DNA of 7,690 nt, from contig CAWUIO010000190.1 in assembly GCA_963922455.1 (NCBI GenBank), positions 1 to 7,690 of the forward strand, given 5' to 3'. Each line of letters opens with the position of its first letter. The stretch's first letter is position 1. Made by a program: the position numbers and the translations under genes. A model generated the notes under the pieces. That model worked only from the letters and a program-made list of their open reading frames with translations. It was not told where the DNA came from and searched no databases. Below, one piece after another: positions 1 to 6,373 of the stretch. Source of the stretch: CAWUIO01 sp963922455. Lineage in GTDB: Bacteria > Bacteroidota > Bacteroidia > Cytophagales > Microscillaceae.

Positions 1-46
1 GATACCCAAAAACAGGAAACCTGTATTCTGAGATCCTTAACTTAAT

Positions 47-123
47 GGCAGTGAGCGAAAGCCCGGCCCCGGCGGCACAAACGGTTCATCTAGCTCCCGA
101 TGTATATCGCCGGGGGCAGCCCC
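47..123 (-). repeat. Structured dispersed repeat, copy 1 (truncated form)
   Basis: Read on the minus strand, this stretch starts with GGGGCTGC (123 to 116). It continues with an 8-bp stem CCCCGGCG (115 to 108), a 33-nt loop, the matching arm CGCCGGGG (74 to 67), then CCGGGCTTTC and a CTGCC end. The same order of blocks occurs on the plus strand at 7399-7479. The flanks and the loop end (CCGTTTGTGC here, CCGTATGTGC there) are nearly the same, while the stem sequence differs but still pairs perfectly. This copy lacks the second hairpin and the CCATCCCT end seen in copy 2. I recall similar GGGGC...CGGGCT...CATCCCT intergenic repeats from Bacteroidota genomes, but I have no family name for it. 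Confidence 0.6.
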
Positions 124-156
124 TTTGCCTTCAAATAGCCTCTACCCTTCCAAGTG

Positions 157-186
157 TTTTGTTTTCTCGTTTAAAATACTAAATTG
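157..186 (+). promoter_or_regulatory. Candidate Bacteroidota-type promoter for the zinc-ribbon gene
   Basis: TTTTG at 157-161 is followed after 18 bases by TAAATTG at 180-186. This resembles the Bacteroidota -33 (TTTG) and -7 (TAnnTTTG) boxes, but one T is missing in the -7 box. Transcription would begin near 193, giving a leader of roughly 40 bases to the ATG at 233. This is a weak match in AT-rich sequence, so it is only a candidate. Confidence 0.28.
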
Positions 187-232
187 AAAAAGTGTTTAAA
201 GATCTGTGTACTGCTTTAATACTCTTAATCGA

Positions 233-883
233 ATGGACGTAATCCCTTACATCTTTCTCATCAAAATTCACTGCCCCGATTGTGATAATATTGTGCCTGT
301 AAATAAAATAACCCATAAAGTTACCTGCCATAACTGCTCAACCGTGATAGAGATTGACAAAGGCTGGTGGCAGGAGTACGTGTTTAATGACTACGAACGG
401 GTGATTGATTATGAAGATGGCGAGGCAGATTCTGCTCAGGTCATGACAAGTGGTATGAGTTTGTCGATCGCTACGGGTAAGCGCTTTCCTCGCTGTCAAA
501 CGTGTAAAAGTGACCTAAGTGAGGAAGAAAAGTGGACTTTAGAAGAACTTTTGGAAGCAACCGGGCAAGAAACCCTAGACTGTAAAAGGTGCAGCACCCC
601 CTATGCGATTCGTAAACCCAACGATTTTGTCGACTCTATTCTCGATCAACCGATTTTAGCCATCGTCAATGAAACGGAATATGACCCAGAGGCCACGAGT
701 GCTGGGGGTAAAGTTATCATGTTTCAATGCTTGGGTTGTGGGGCCGGATTAAAAGTAGACGGAAGCGATCGGGTAGTAGATTGCGAATATTGCCAAACCA
801 GTAATTTCCTGCCCGATGACCTATGGCGGCGCTTTAAAGTAGTGCCCAAAGCTCAAGGGGTATTTATCCTGATTAAAAACTAA
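233..883 (+). CDS. Triple zinc-ribbon protein (YdjG-like)
   Basis: A 216-residue soluble protein with three four-cysteine zinc-ribbon knuckle pairs: C14/C17 with C32/C35, C88/C91 with C117/C120, and C166/C169 with C184/C187. The parts between the ribbons are acidic and hydrophilic, and the C-terminus carries LPDDLWRRF followed by a short hydrophobic end. All twelve cysteines are present, so three zinc sites are expected; no enzyme motif is visible. Such ribbons usually serve protein or nucleic-acid contacts. The Bacillus subtilis PspA partner YdjG is also a zinc-ribbon protein, and the neighbour here is a YdjI-type SPFH protein, so a joint membrane-associated role is a fair inference but unproven. 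The ATG at 233 was chosen. A GTG at 206 in the same frame would add nine residues, and neither start has a Shine-Dalgarno sequence. The stop overlaps that of the convergent gene. Confidence 0.85.
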   Translation: MDVIPYIFLIKIHCPDCDNIVPVNKITHKVTCHNCSTVIEIDKGWWQEYVFNDYERVIDYEDGEADSAQVMTSGMSLSIATGKRFPRCQTCKSDLSEEEKWTLEELLEATGQETLDCKRCSTPYAIRKPNDFVDSILDQPILAIVNETEYDPEATSAGGKVIMFQCLGCGAGLKVDGSDRVVDCEYCQTSNFLPDDLWRRFKVVPKAQGVFILIKN

Positions 884-1788
884 ATACTGTCTAATATTTC
901 TTTCCTTTTTTGCGCATACTCCTCGGGGCTAATGAGGCCTTGGTCGAGCAGGGCCTTCAATTTATTTAAGCGAATGGCCGGGTCTTGATCTCCAGAAGTA
1001 GCCTTAGGGCTGGTTTGTTCTGGCTTATCTTTACGTACGGCTTCAAAGGCAATCTCCAGGTTCTTTTTACTTTCGTATTGATCGCCCAAGGTATCTATCT
1101 CAAATTTGTCGGTTAGAATTTTTTGTATGGCTTGAAAATTAGGATCGTCCTTATCGAAGTTAATCGACTCAATCAGAAAATCCAAGAGTTCTACTCCGTA
1201 ACCGGCAAAGGTAAAATCAAGCTTTTGTTTTCCGGCTTCGGAAGCTTCTTCTAGATAAGCGCTTATTTGCACGGGCGACATTTGGTGATTGCTTACCACT
1301 TCGGCAATAAAATCGCTGAGGCGGGTCACAATGATAGGCCGCATAAATGCTTCCAACTGATCATTGTTTAAGTGCTTGCGGGTGCTCAGTAATTGATTGA
1401 GCAGGAGAGTTGCGTCCTGGACCCGAATGGTGTAGGTACCATAGGCCCTTAACTCAAGCATAATTTTATACTTGGGATCTTCTACGGCGATGGGGGAGGA
1501 GGTTCCCCATTTTTTGAGAAAAATCCCTTTTTGGATGTAGTAAATGTGGGCCACCATGGGCTCCCCAGGGATTTGACCCGATAATTCTCTCAGAAAGGCC
1601 ACATCTTCGGGCAATAGGCTGTGTTGCCCGGTGGTAAAGGTGTATAAGATCTGCCCTCCTTTAAAAAAAAGTGCTTCCTGATTCTCTCCTACCCGAAGGC
1701 TTTCATATGCGTCTAGGTTTTCACCAGGGAATTTCCAAATAAGGTCGGCTGGGGTTCCAGCAAATTCGATGTGCGTAGAAGCGGGCAT
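880..1788 (-). CDS. SPFH-domain protein with C-terminal SHOCT domain (YdjI / 'virion core protein' type)
   Basis: A 302-residue protein without signal peptide or clear membrane helix. Residues about 16-250 match the YdjI/COG4260 branch of the SPFH (band 7) family: LIWKFP (16-21), LRVGENQEALFFKGG (31-45), KKWGTSSPI (92-100), LRAYGTYTIRVQD (113-125), RPIIVTRLSDFIAE (150-163) and GYGVELLDFLIESI (196-209). A charged Pro/Ser linker (about 253-270) leads to a SHOCT domain (271-302: IRLNKLKALLDQGLISPEEYAQKRKEIL in outline), a short helical oligomerisation module. SPFH proteins form membrane-associated scaffolds, and YdjI is a partner of PspA in Bacillus subtilis. Many relatives end in zinc ribbons, whereas here the ribbons lie in the separate convergent gene. 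It lies downstream of the propeller gene but is separated from it by a strong terminator, so it should have its own promoter in 1789-1893. TACATTTT (complement of 1829-1836) is a weak -7 candidate. Confidence 0.9.
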   Translation of the reverse strand: MPASTHIEFAGTPADLIWKFPGENLDAYESLRVGENQEALFFKGGQILYTFTTGQHSLLPEDVAFLRELSGQIPGEPMVAHIYYIQKGIFLKKWGTSSPIAVEDPKYKIMLELRAYGTYTIRVQDATLLLNQLLSTRKHLNNDQLEAFMRPIIVTRLSDFIAEVVSNHQMSPVQISAYLEEASEAGKQKLDFTFAGYGVELLDFLIESINFDKDDPNFQAIQKILTDKFEIDTLGDQYESKKNLEIAFEAVRKDKPEQTSPKATSGDQDPAIRLNKLKALLDQGLISPEEYAQKRKEILDSI

Positions 1789-1893
1789 ATGCTACGGGTT
1801 ATTTAGTGTAAGAAGGTCTCTAATAAATAAAATGTACGTAAATAAAAGAAATCTTTTTTACCCTAAGCCCCCAGATTCTGCGAGTAGAAGTAC

Positions 1894-1932
1894 AAAAAAG
1901 CTATCGTCTCCCGGGGAAACGATAGCTTTTTT
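1894..1932 (-). terminator. Bidirectional intrinsic terminator after the propeller gene
   Basis: A perfect 14-bp stem (1894-1907 with 1919-1932) encloses an 11-base loop. The outer six pairs are A/T, so each strand reads out through a T-run after the core AGCTATCGT/ACGATAGCT hairpin. On the minus strand it lies 15 bases beyond the stop codon of the propeller gene, which it should terminate. It also insulates the downstream SPFH gene and would stop any plus-strand transcript entering from 883 onward. Confidence 0.88.
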
Positions 1933-1947
1933 GCCTCTAAAGATCTT

Positions 1948-3600
1948 TTAGTCGGCCTGGGCGGCGTTGGTGCGGGCGGCATTGCCACCCCACATGGGCC
2001 AGCCCTTCAGTTTGGGGTCTTGGGTATTGATGGCAATTAGTCTACCATCGGTAGAGGTGGCGTAAATCCATCCATTTTCTACGACGGGTTGATAGCGGAT
2101 GGCAGCTCCCGTATCGTAGTGTTTTTCCACCTCGCCTGATTCGGCATGAAAGACCATAATATCTCCGGTATACGTAGCCAAGATGATGGATTCTCCTACC
2201 CGTAAAGGCGGGGTACCCATGTAGCCTCCTGCCTTGAGCAAATCTCCGGTGATTTTTACTTTCCATACTTCTTTTCCGTCTTTGGGGTCACGGCAAATCA
2301 ATTCATCTCCCATGGTATTGTACAAGCGTCCTCGGTAGGAAAGAGAACGGGAACCCTGAAAAGACTGCAGAGAAGAGACATTGGAATATCCGATATTGTT
2401 GTAGGCTTGTTGCCAACCAGAATTGGAAGGTGCTCCGCCACTAAATCCGTTGCCGGCATCCATGGTTTTGGAAAGTTCTTTTAATTCGCTTTGATCTTGT
2501 ACCTGTTTGTCTAAGTAAGGGGCCTCCTTCTTGGCAATTTGCCTAACGGGTGCATTTAAAGACTCGTTTCGTCCTTGACCGGGCCGATAAAGAACAATGG
2601 ACTCTGACACTTTTTCCCCTTTTTGATCCGAACGTTTTGAGAGTAAGACCTCCTCCCCATCGATAACTGGGGCCGAAGTAGCCCTCACCCGCTTGGCCGA
2701 TAAGATTTCGCCAGTTTCTTGTTTAAGCTTGTACAAGGTGCCCGGAAAGGTAGTAAAATAGACAAACCCATTTTGCAATACCGGAGCCGACATGACATCC
2801 CCATCGATCCATTTTTGCCAAAGAATTTCCCCCGTTTTGAGGTCAAAAGCAGCAAAGGCATGGGTGGGCCGAATCGCCAGGTTTTCGGTATAGTGCGTTT
2901 GATTCCCTGGGCTAAGTTCTTGTTGCGTGGGTTCTTGAAGTTGAATTTGCTCTTGGGAGACATTACCGTAGTTCCCATAGGTCCCCTTCAAATCGGAACT
3001 GGCTCCGTAACTTGCCGGATAGGCCGTAAATACCCTCCCGTGCGCAATACTGGGGGAAGACATAAGCGGGTCGCCCAACCAGTAAGACCAGAGTTGCTCT
3101 CCGGTTTCTACATCACAGGCAAAGATGGTACAAGATTCGGTATTGAAAACAATTACGTCCTCTTCGATGGCAGCCGTAGAAGGCCCATCATCATCCAAAC
3201 GGATTGCCCAGAGATTTTCTCCGGTTTGGGCGTCGAAGGCAAAATACTCTTTGCTGCCAAAACCACCACTTACAAATACTTTTCCTTGATATACGCTGGC
3301 TGAAGGGACATTGGATTGATGAGGAAGCTTGATTTCAAAACCGGAAACCTTTTGCTTCAAATAGTCTTTCATCTCAATGATCTGTACGTGGCCCGGACGA
3401 AACTCTTTTGGGGGAGCGGGCATACTATCCGCATTGATTGCAAGCATTTGGGGCAGGATATCTTTTTCTTGCTCGGTCGTGTCGCTTGGGAACGGATAGT
3501 CCCTGAGTTTTTTCCGAGAATAGGCGCTGTTGAGCACCCACACTCCGAGGCATAGGCTCGTGATTAATAAAACGTAAATGGGCTTGAATCTTCTTTTCAT
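1948..3600 (-). CDS. Exported PQQ-like beta-propeller repeat protein
   Basis: A 550-residue protein with basic residues and a hydrophobic segment (about 8-26, KPIYVLLITSLCLGVWVLNSA in outline) acting as signal peptide or membrane anchor. The Cys at 17 is followed by LGV and preceded by ITSL, so it is not a good lipobox. Blade motifs of the A-x-D-x-x-TGE-x-LW type recur at 121-131, 161-171, 251-261, about 290-300 (degenerate), 436-446 and 484-490, and an A-I-N strand near 523 precedes GWPMWGGNAARTN (533-545). This gives a seven- or eight-bladed propeller facing the periplasm. Two Gln/Ser/Asn-rich insertions (about 198-246 and 345-425) interrupt it. No PQQ-dehydrogenase active-site pattern or haem motif (CxxCH) is seen, so a BamB-like scaffold or binding role is more likely than catalysis. 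It is flanked by terminators on both sides and so is probably transcribed alone. Confidence 0.88.
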   Translation of the reverse strand: MKRRFKPIYVLLITSLCLGVWVLNSAYSRKKLRDYPFPSDTTEQEKDILPQMLAINADSMPAPPKEFRPGHVQIIEMKDYLKQKVSGFEIKLPHQSNVPSASVYQGKVFVSGGFGSKEYFAFDAQTGENLWAIRLDDDGPSTAAIEEDVIVFNTESCTIFACDVETGEQLWSYWLGDPLMSSPSIAHGRVFTAYPASYGASSDLKGTYGNYGNVSQEQIQLQEPTQQELSPGNQTHYTENLAIRPTHAFAAFDLKTGEILWQKWIDGDVMSAPVLQNGFVYFTTFPGTLYKLKQETGEILSAKRVRATSAPVIDGEEVLLSKRSDQKGEKVSESIVLYRPGQGRNESLNAPVRQIAKKEAPYLDKQVQDQSELKELSKTMDAGNGFSGGAPSNSGWQQAYNNIGYSNVSSLQSFQGSRSLSYRGRLYNTMGDELICRDPKDGKEVWKVKITGDLLKAGGYMGTPPLRVGESIILATYTGDIMVFHAESGEVEKHYDTGAAIRYQPVVENGWIYATSTDGRLIAINTQDPKLKGWPMWGGNAARTNAAQAD

Positions 3601-3658
3601 AGGTATTGGATTTAATAGTAGTACTCCTTACCGCCCGTTTTATTACATGTTTAGGCAC

Positions 3659-3687
3659 AAAAAAAGCCCAAAGCTTTCGCTTTGGGC
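3659..3687 (-). terminator. Intrinsic terminator of the VOC-MFS unit
   Basis: GCCCAAAGC (3666-3674) pairs perfectly with GCTTTGGGC (3679-3687) over a four-base loop. On the minus strand the hairpin is followed by seven T (complement of 3659-3665). It starts 27 bases after the stop codon of the MFS gene and lies just upstream of the propeller gene, separating the two transcripts. Confidence 0.92.
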
Positions 3688-3714
3688 AATTAATAAAATG
3701 ATGAATACGCCATC

Positions 3715-4887
3715 TTAGGCAACTTGGGCTTTTCTGACCTTTTGGCCCCTACCTCCAAAAGTAAATGGAAGGCCTAGGACCAATAATCCTAGTAATAAGC
3801 CAAAGCTCCCTTGTAAGCCCCATAGCTCCCCAACAAAACCGAGAAAAACAGGCCCGATTAAGAAACCTACATAGCCCGTGGCTGCCATAAAGGACAAGCC
3901 CTGGGAAGGACTAAGCCCCGGAATACGCGAGGCAATTCGATAGAGTTCCGGTACGATAACCGAAAAACCAAAACCAATTAAAGTAAAGCCAAAAATACTC
4001 AACCACTCCTGGGCAAAAAGCACATTGATCAAGCCCAAGGCTCCTAAAACGGCCCCTCCCCGGATCATCGGCCAGGAGCCGGTACGGGCACTCAGGCCAT
4101 CTCCATAAAAACGCCCCATAGCCATGGCCGCCGAAAATCCGGCAAAGCCCCAGGCCCAGTACAAGGGATCCGCTTGCACTACTTTTTGCATATACAAGGC
4201 ACTCCAGTCGGCCACGGCCCCTTCACCTACCATGATCATAAAGCCCATCGCAGCCAATAAAATCAAGGCCCAATTGGCTTTAAAGTTATCCTGCTCCTCC
4301 CGACTAGGCTCTCCATAAGCCAGAGAAAAATAGTATGGCCGAAAGACCAATTGTACCAAAGGAAGCACAAGCGCCAAGGTAATCGCATAGCCCTCGGGGC
4401 CCAAGCCAGAGGCCAGCATCAAGGTGCCCATACCCGCTCCTATCATACCCCCCAGGCTAAAAAACCCGTGGCTGGTCGACATAATCCGTACATCTTTCTG
4501 CTTCTCTACCGTAGCCACCATAGCATTCATGGATATATCTAACAAGGCCGCCGACATCCCGGCCCAAAACAAAGCGCAACAAAGCCCATAAAACGTAGGG
4601 GCCAATACCGCTAAAGCCACAAATACCCCCAGTACACTGCTGCTAAAATAGGCTACTCTTCCTTCCCCAAACCGCTGTATGATCTTGGAACTCGGACGTA
4701 ATACCGTTACCGCTCCTAGAGAAAGAAAAAACAAAGCTAAACCAATATCTCCCTCACTGATATGTAACTTTTCTGAAATGTAGGGAATATTTAAAATCCA
4801 GGTACTGAAGGCAATGTTCAAATGCGCAAACAGTACGCCGACCGCCATAATCGAGCGGTCTTTCCAAAATAAATGTAGTGTTCCCAT
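3715..4887 (-). CDS. MFS transporter, MosC/YbjJ type
   Basis: A 390-residue integral membrane protein with about twelve hydrophobic segments in two halves, joined by a hydrophilic loop (about 190-205, YGEPSREEQDNFKAN). This is the usual size for a major facilitator. Family marks include DISMNAM (117-123) followed by the amphipathic stretch to STSHGFFSLGGMIGAG (137-152), and GEGAVADWSALYM (221-233). These are typical of the MosC/YbjJ branch, whose substrates are mostly unknown (sugars, rhizopine-like compounds or export of small molecules). The acidic and aromatic residues in the seventh helix (E222, D227, W228) are candidates for proton or substrate coupling. The start lies 17 bases after the VOC gene, so the two are very likely co-transcribed; the upstream gap is A-rich with no Shine-Dalgarno. 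The C-terminus is short and basic, as expected in the cytoplasm. The substrate cannot be inferred from sequence alone. Confidence 0.9.
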   Translation of the reverse strand: MGTLHLFWKDRSIMAVGVLFAHLNIAFSTWILNIPYISEKLHISEGDIGLALFFLSLGAVTVLRPSSKIIQRFGEGRVAYFSSSVLGVFVALAVLAPTFYGLCCALFWAGMSAALLDISMNAMVATVEKQKDVRIMSTSHGFFSLGGMIGAGMGTLMLASGLGPEGYAITLALVLPLVQLVFRPYYFSLAYGEPSREEQDNFKANWALILLAAMGFMIMVGEGAVADWSALYMQKVVQADPLYWAWGFAGFSAAMAMGRFYGDGLSARTGSWPMIRGGAVLGALGLINVLFAQEWLSIFGFTLIGFGFSVIVPELYRIASRIPGLSPSQGLSFMAATGYVGFLIGPVFLGFVGELWGLQGSFGLLLGLLVLGLPFTFGGRGQKVRKAQVA

Positions 4888-4904
4888 ATTTTTCTTTAAA
4901 TAAA

Positions 4905-5318
4905 CTAATTGGAATTTTTTTCTGATGGATTACACGCAATTTCAATCATGTTCTGGTCGGGATCTAGTACTACACTTTCGTAGTACCCGTCCCCGGTAGT
5001 ACGGGGCCGGCCCAGAACTTCGTATCCCGCGTCCTCGACTTTTTGGGTCAAAGCATCTACGGCCTCCGGGCTGCCCACATCAAAAGCCATGTGGATCAAG
5101 CCCGTTCTCTGTGCCTGGGGGGTACTGGTATCAGCCGGAATGTCTGGCATGGTCATTAACTCTAAGCGAGCCCCCCCTTTGAATGACAAGAAATAAGACT
5201 CGAAGTTTTTATTTTCATTCCGATAGTGGGCATCCAGATTTGCTTCAAAAAACCCTACGTAGAATTCTTTGAGTTGCTCGAGCTGGTATGTCCAAAGGGC
5301 AATGTGTTCTAACTTCAT
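4905..5318 (-). CDS. VOC / glyoxalase-fold metalloprotein
   Basis: A 137-residue protein of the vicinal oxygen chelate superfamily with two beta-alpha-beta-beta-beta modules (about 2-57 and 72-130). All four expected metal ligands are present: H5 (LEHIALW), E53 (RLELM), H76 (IHMAFD) and E126 (MIEIA). The D119-P-D-Q-N segment before the last strand is the usual VOC turn. The length matches glyoxalase I-like proteins, but the family also includes dioxygenases, epimerases and drug-resistance proteins, so the exact reaction is open: lactoylglutathione lyase-like, methylmalonyl-CoA epimerase-like or other. Single-module size suggests a homodimer in the cytoplasm. It is the first gene of the VOC-MFS unit, with a good Bacteroidota -7 box just upstream, and is divergent from an AraC-type regulator that probably controls it. 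Confidence 0.9.
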   Translation of the reverse strand: MKLEHIALWTYQLEQLKEFYVGFFEANLDAHYRNENKNFESYFLSFKGGARLELMTMPDIPADTSTPQAQRTGLIHMAFDVGSPEAVDALTQKVEDAGYEVLGRPRTTGDGYYESVVLDPDQNMIEIACNPSEKNSN

Positions 5319-5335
5319 AGTCTTATTATTTTATA

Positions 5336-5343
5336 CAAAGGTA
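5336..5343 (-). promoter_or_regulatory. -7 box of the VOC-MFS promoter
   Basis: The complement of 5336-5343 reads TACCTTTG, a full match to the Bacteroidota -7 consensus TAnnTTTG, 17 bases before the VOC start codon. The -33 region about 19-21 bases farther upstream reads TTTC, a partial match only. The predicted leader is short, about a dozen bases. Confidence 0.55.
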
Positions 5344-5363
5344 AACAAGTTTTCCTCTGAGAA

Positions 5364-5395
5364 ATTGGTGAGAATTAGCCAATATTTGACTAATT
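5364..5395. promoter_or_regulatory. Candidate operator in the divergent VOC/AraC gap
   Basis: Two interlocked inverted repeats lie here: ATTGG (5364-5368) with CCAAT (5379-5383), and AATTAG (5373-5378) with CTAATT (5390-5395). AATATTTG at 5381-5388 is one mismatch from TAnnTTTG and could be the -7 box for the AraC gene, in which case a bound protein would cover it. AraC-family proteins more often bind direct repeats, so the symmetry is only suggestive in such AT-rich DNA. A second, imperfect -7 candidate (TAAATTTTG, 5431-5439) ends five bases before the AraC start. Confidence 0.3.
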
Positions 5396-5444
5396 TTAAC
5401 CCGTTAATGCGATATTTTCACATTTCCGCGTAAATTTTGTACTA

Positions 5445-6347
5445 ATGAAACCTATTTTTGAAAAAATACTGCCTGCTCAGGGCAGCTCTATTAATTTATT
5501 TTCTTGCTACGGCGAGTCCATCTGCCCTGCCTCCTTCTGGCATTTTCACCCCGAATACGAATTAGTCTATATTAAAAAAGGCCGGGGAACCCGCCACATC
5601 CACCATCACCTTTCCAACTACCAAGACGGTGACCTGCTTTTTCTAGGCCCCAATATTCCCCACGCTCCTTTTGGAAATACCGAGTACCCCGATAATGTGG
5701 AAATCGTATTGCAATTTCCGGCAGAACTATTACCTCCCTCCCTACTCAAACTTCCCGAGTTCCACGCCATTGACAAACTCCTACGGCTCAGTCGAAAAGG
5801 CCTATCCTATCCCTGGCAGACCAAGGAAAAAATAGGCAAGCTCTTGGGGAGGATGCTCGAGTTGGATCACTTTGCGCGCTTTATGGCTTTATTAGATCTA
5901 CTCCACACCCTGGCTCACTGCGATGACTATACCTGCCTCAACGTGGGTGCTGTAGTCTTGGAAACGCATTCGCCCGATTACCAAAGGATAAACCGTATCT
6001 ATGAATATGTGCATGAGCAGTATGCCGAGCCGATTCGCCTGGAGGAAATGAGCGCCTTGGTTGGGCTCACAGAAACCGCCTTTTGCCGCTTCTTCAAACA
6101 AGTAACCGGCAACAGTTTTATCGCCTTTCTCAACGAATACCGGATTTATCGGGCTTGTGAATTACTAAGTCAGGCCGAGCTCAGTATTACTGAAGTCATG
6201 GACGCTTGCGGCTTCAACGATCTTTCGTATTTTAGCCGTCTCTTTAAAAGGCTCTTGGGGGATTCCCCTCGTGAATATCGCAAAAAAGTATTAGATACCT
6301 TCGGCAGAAATCCTCCACAGGAGTCAGAATCTTCTCTTGCATCCTAA
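5445..6347 (+). CDS. AraC-family transcriptional regulator with cupin sensor domain
   Basis: A 300-residue cytoplasmic regulator. Residues about 15-95 form an AraC-type cupin: FWHFHPEYELVYIKKGRG (31-48) with a histidine cluster (H33, H35, H51, H53-H55), then DGDLLFLGPNIPHAPF (61-76). A helical linker (about 105-175) joins the C-terminal DNA-binding domain, which has two helix-turn-helix units: about 198-219 (RLEEMSALVGLTETAFCRFFKQ in outline) and 247-269 (SITEVMDACGFNDLSYFSRLFKR in outline), closing with SPREYRK (274-280), the family signature. The ligand is unknown; the cupin histidines could bind a metal or a sugar-like effector. The gene is divergent from VOC-MFS with a 126-bp shared control region, and the reductase gene follows after 26 bp. 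It probably regulates both directions and perhaps itself. The start ATG is the first in frame after the promoter region. Confidence 0.93.
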   Translation: MKPIFEKILPAQGSSINLFSCYGESICPASFWHFHPEYELVYIKKGRGTRHIHHHLSNYQDGDLLFLGPNIPHAPFGNTEYPDNVEIVLQFPAELLPPSLLKLPEFHAIDKLLRLSRKGLSYPWQTKEKIGKLLGRMLELDHFARFMALLDLLHTLAHCDDYTCLNVGAVVLETHSPDYQRINRIYEYVHEQYAEPIRLEEMSALVGLTETAFCRFFKQVTGNSFIAFLNEYRIYRACELLSQAELSITEVMDACGFNDLSYFSRLFKRLLGDSPREYRKKVLDTFGRNPPQESESSLAS

Positions 6348-6373
6348 ATGTATTATTTTTTTTAGCCACGCTT

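Noticed and set aside
3..182. An open plus-strand frame running in from the left edge to a TAA at 180-182 (about 59 codons)
   Set aside because: It could be the tail of an upstream gene, but it passes through repeat copy 1, shows no recognisable motif, and two other reading frames also end early. The window does not contain enough to decide.
206..232. A nine-residue N-terminal extension of the zinc-ribbon protein from a GTG
   Set aside because: It is possible, but the ATG at 233 is a stronger start codon and places the first zinc knuckle close to the N-terminus as in other ribbon proteins. The extension adds no recognisable feature.
2719..3303. A 194-codon plus-strand frame inside the propeller gene
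   Set aside because: It is antisense to a clear protein-coding frame with recurring TGE-LW blade motifs, and its translation shows no domain. It is a shadow frame.
3549..3549. A lipoprotein signal at Cys17 of the propeller protein
   Set aside because: The residues before the Cys are I-T-S-L, and a Leu at -1 does not fit the lipobox, which needs Gly, Ala or Ser there. A signal peptide or uncleaved anchor fits better.
6348..6373. A terminator between the AraC and reductase genes (eight-T run at 6356-6363)
   Set aside because: No stem precedes the T-run, so it does not form an intrinsic terminator; co-transcription remains more likely.
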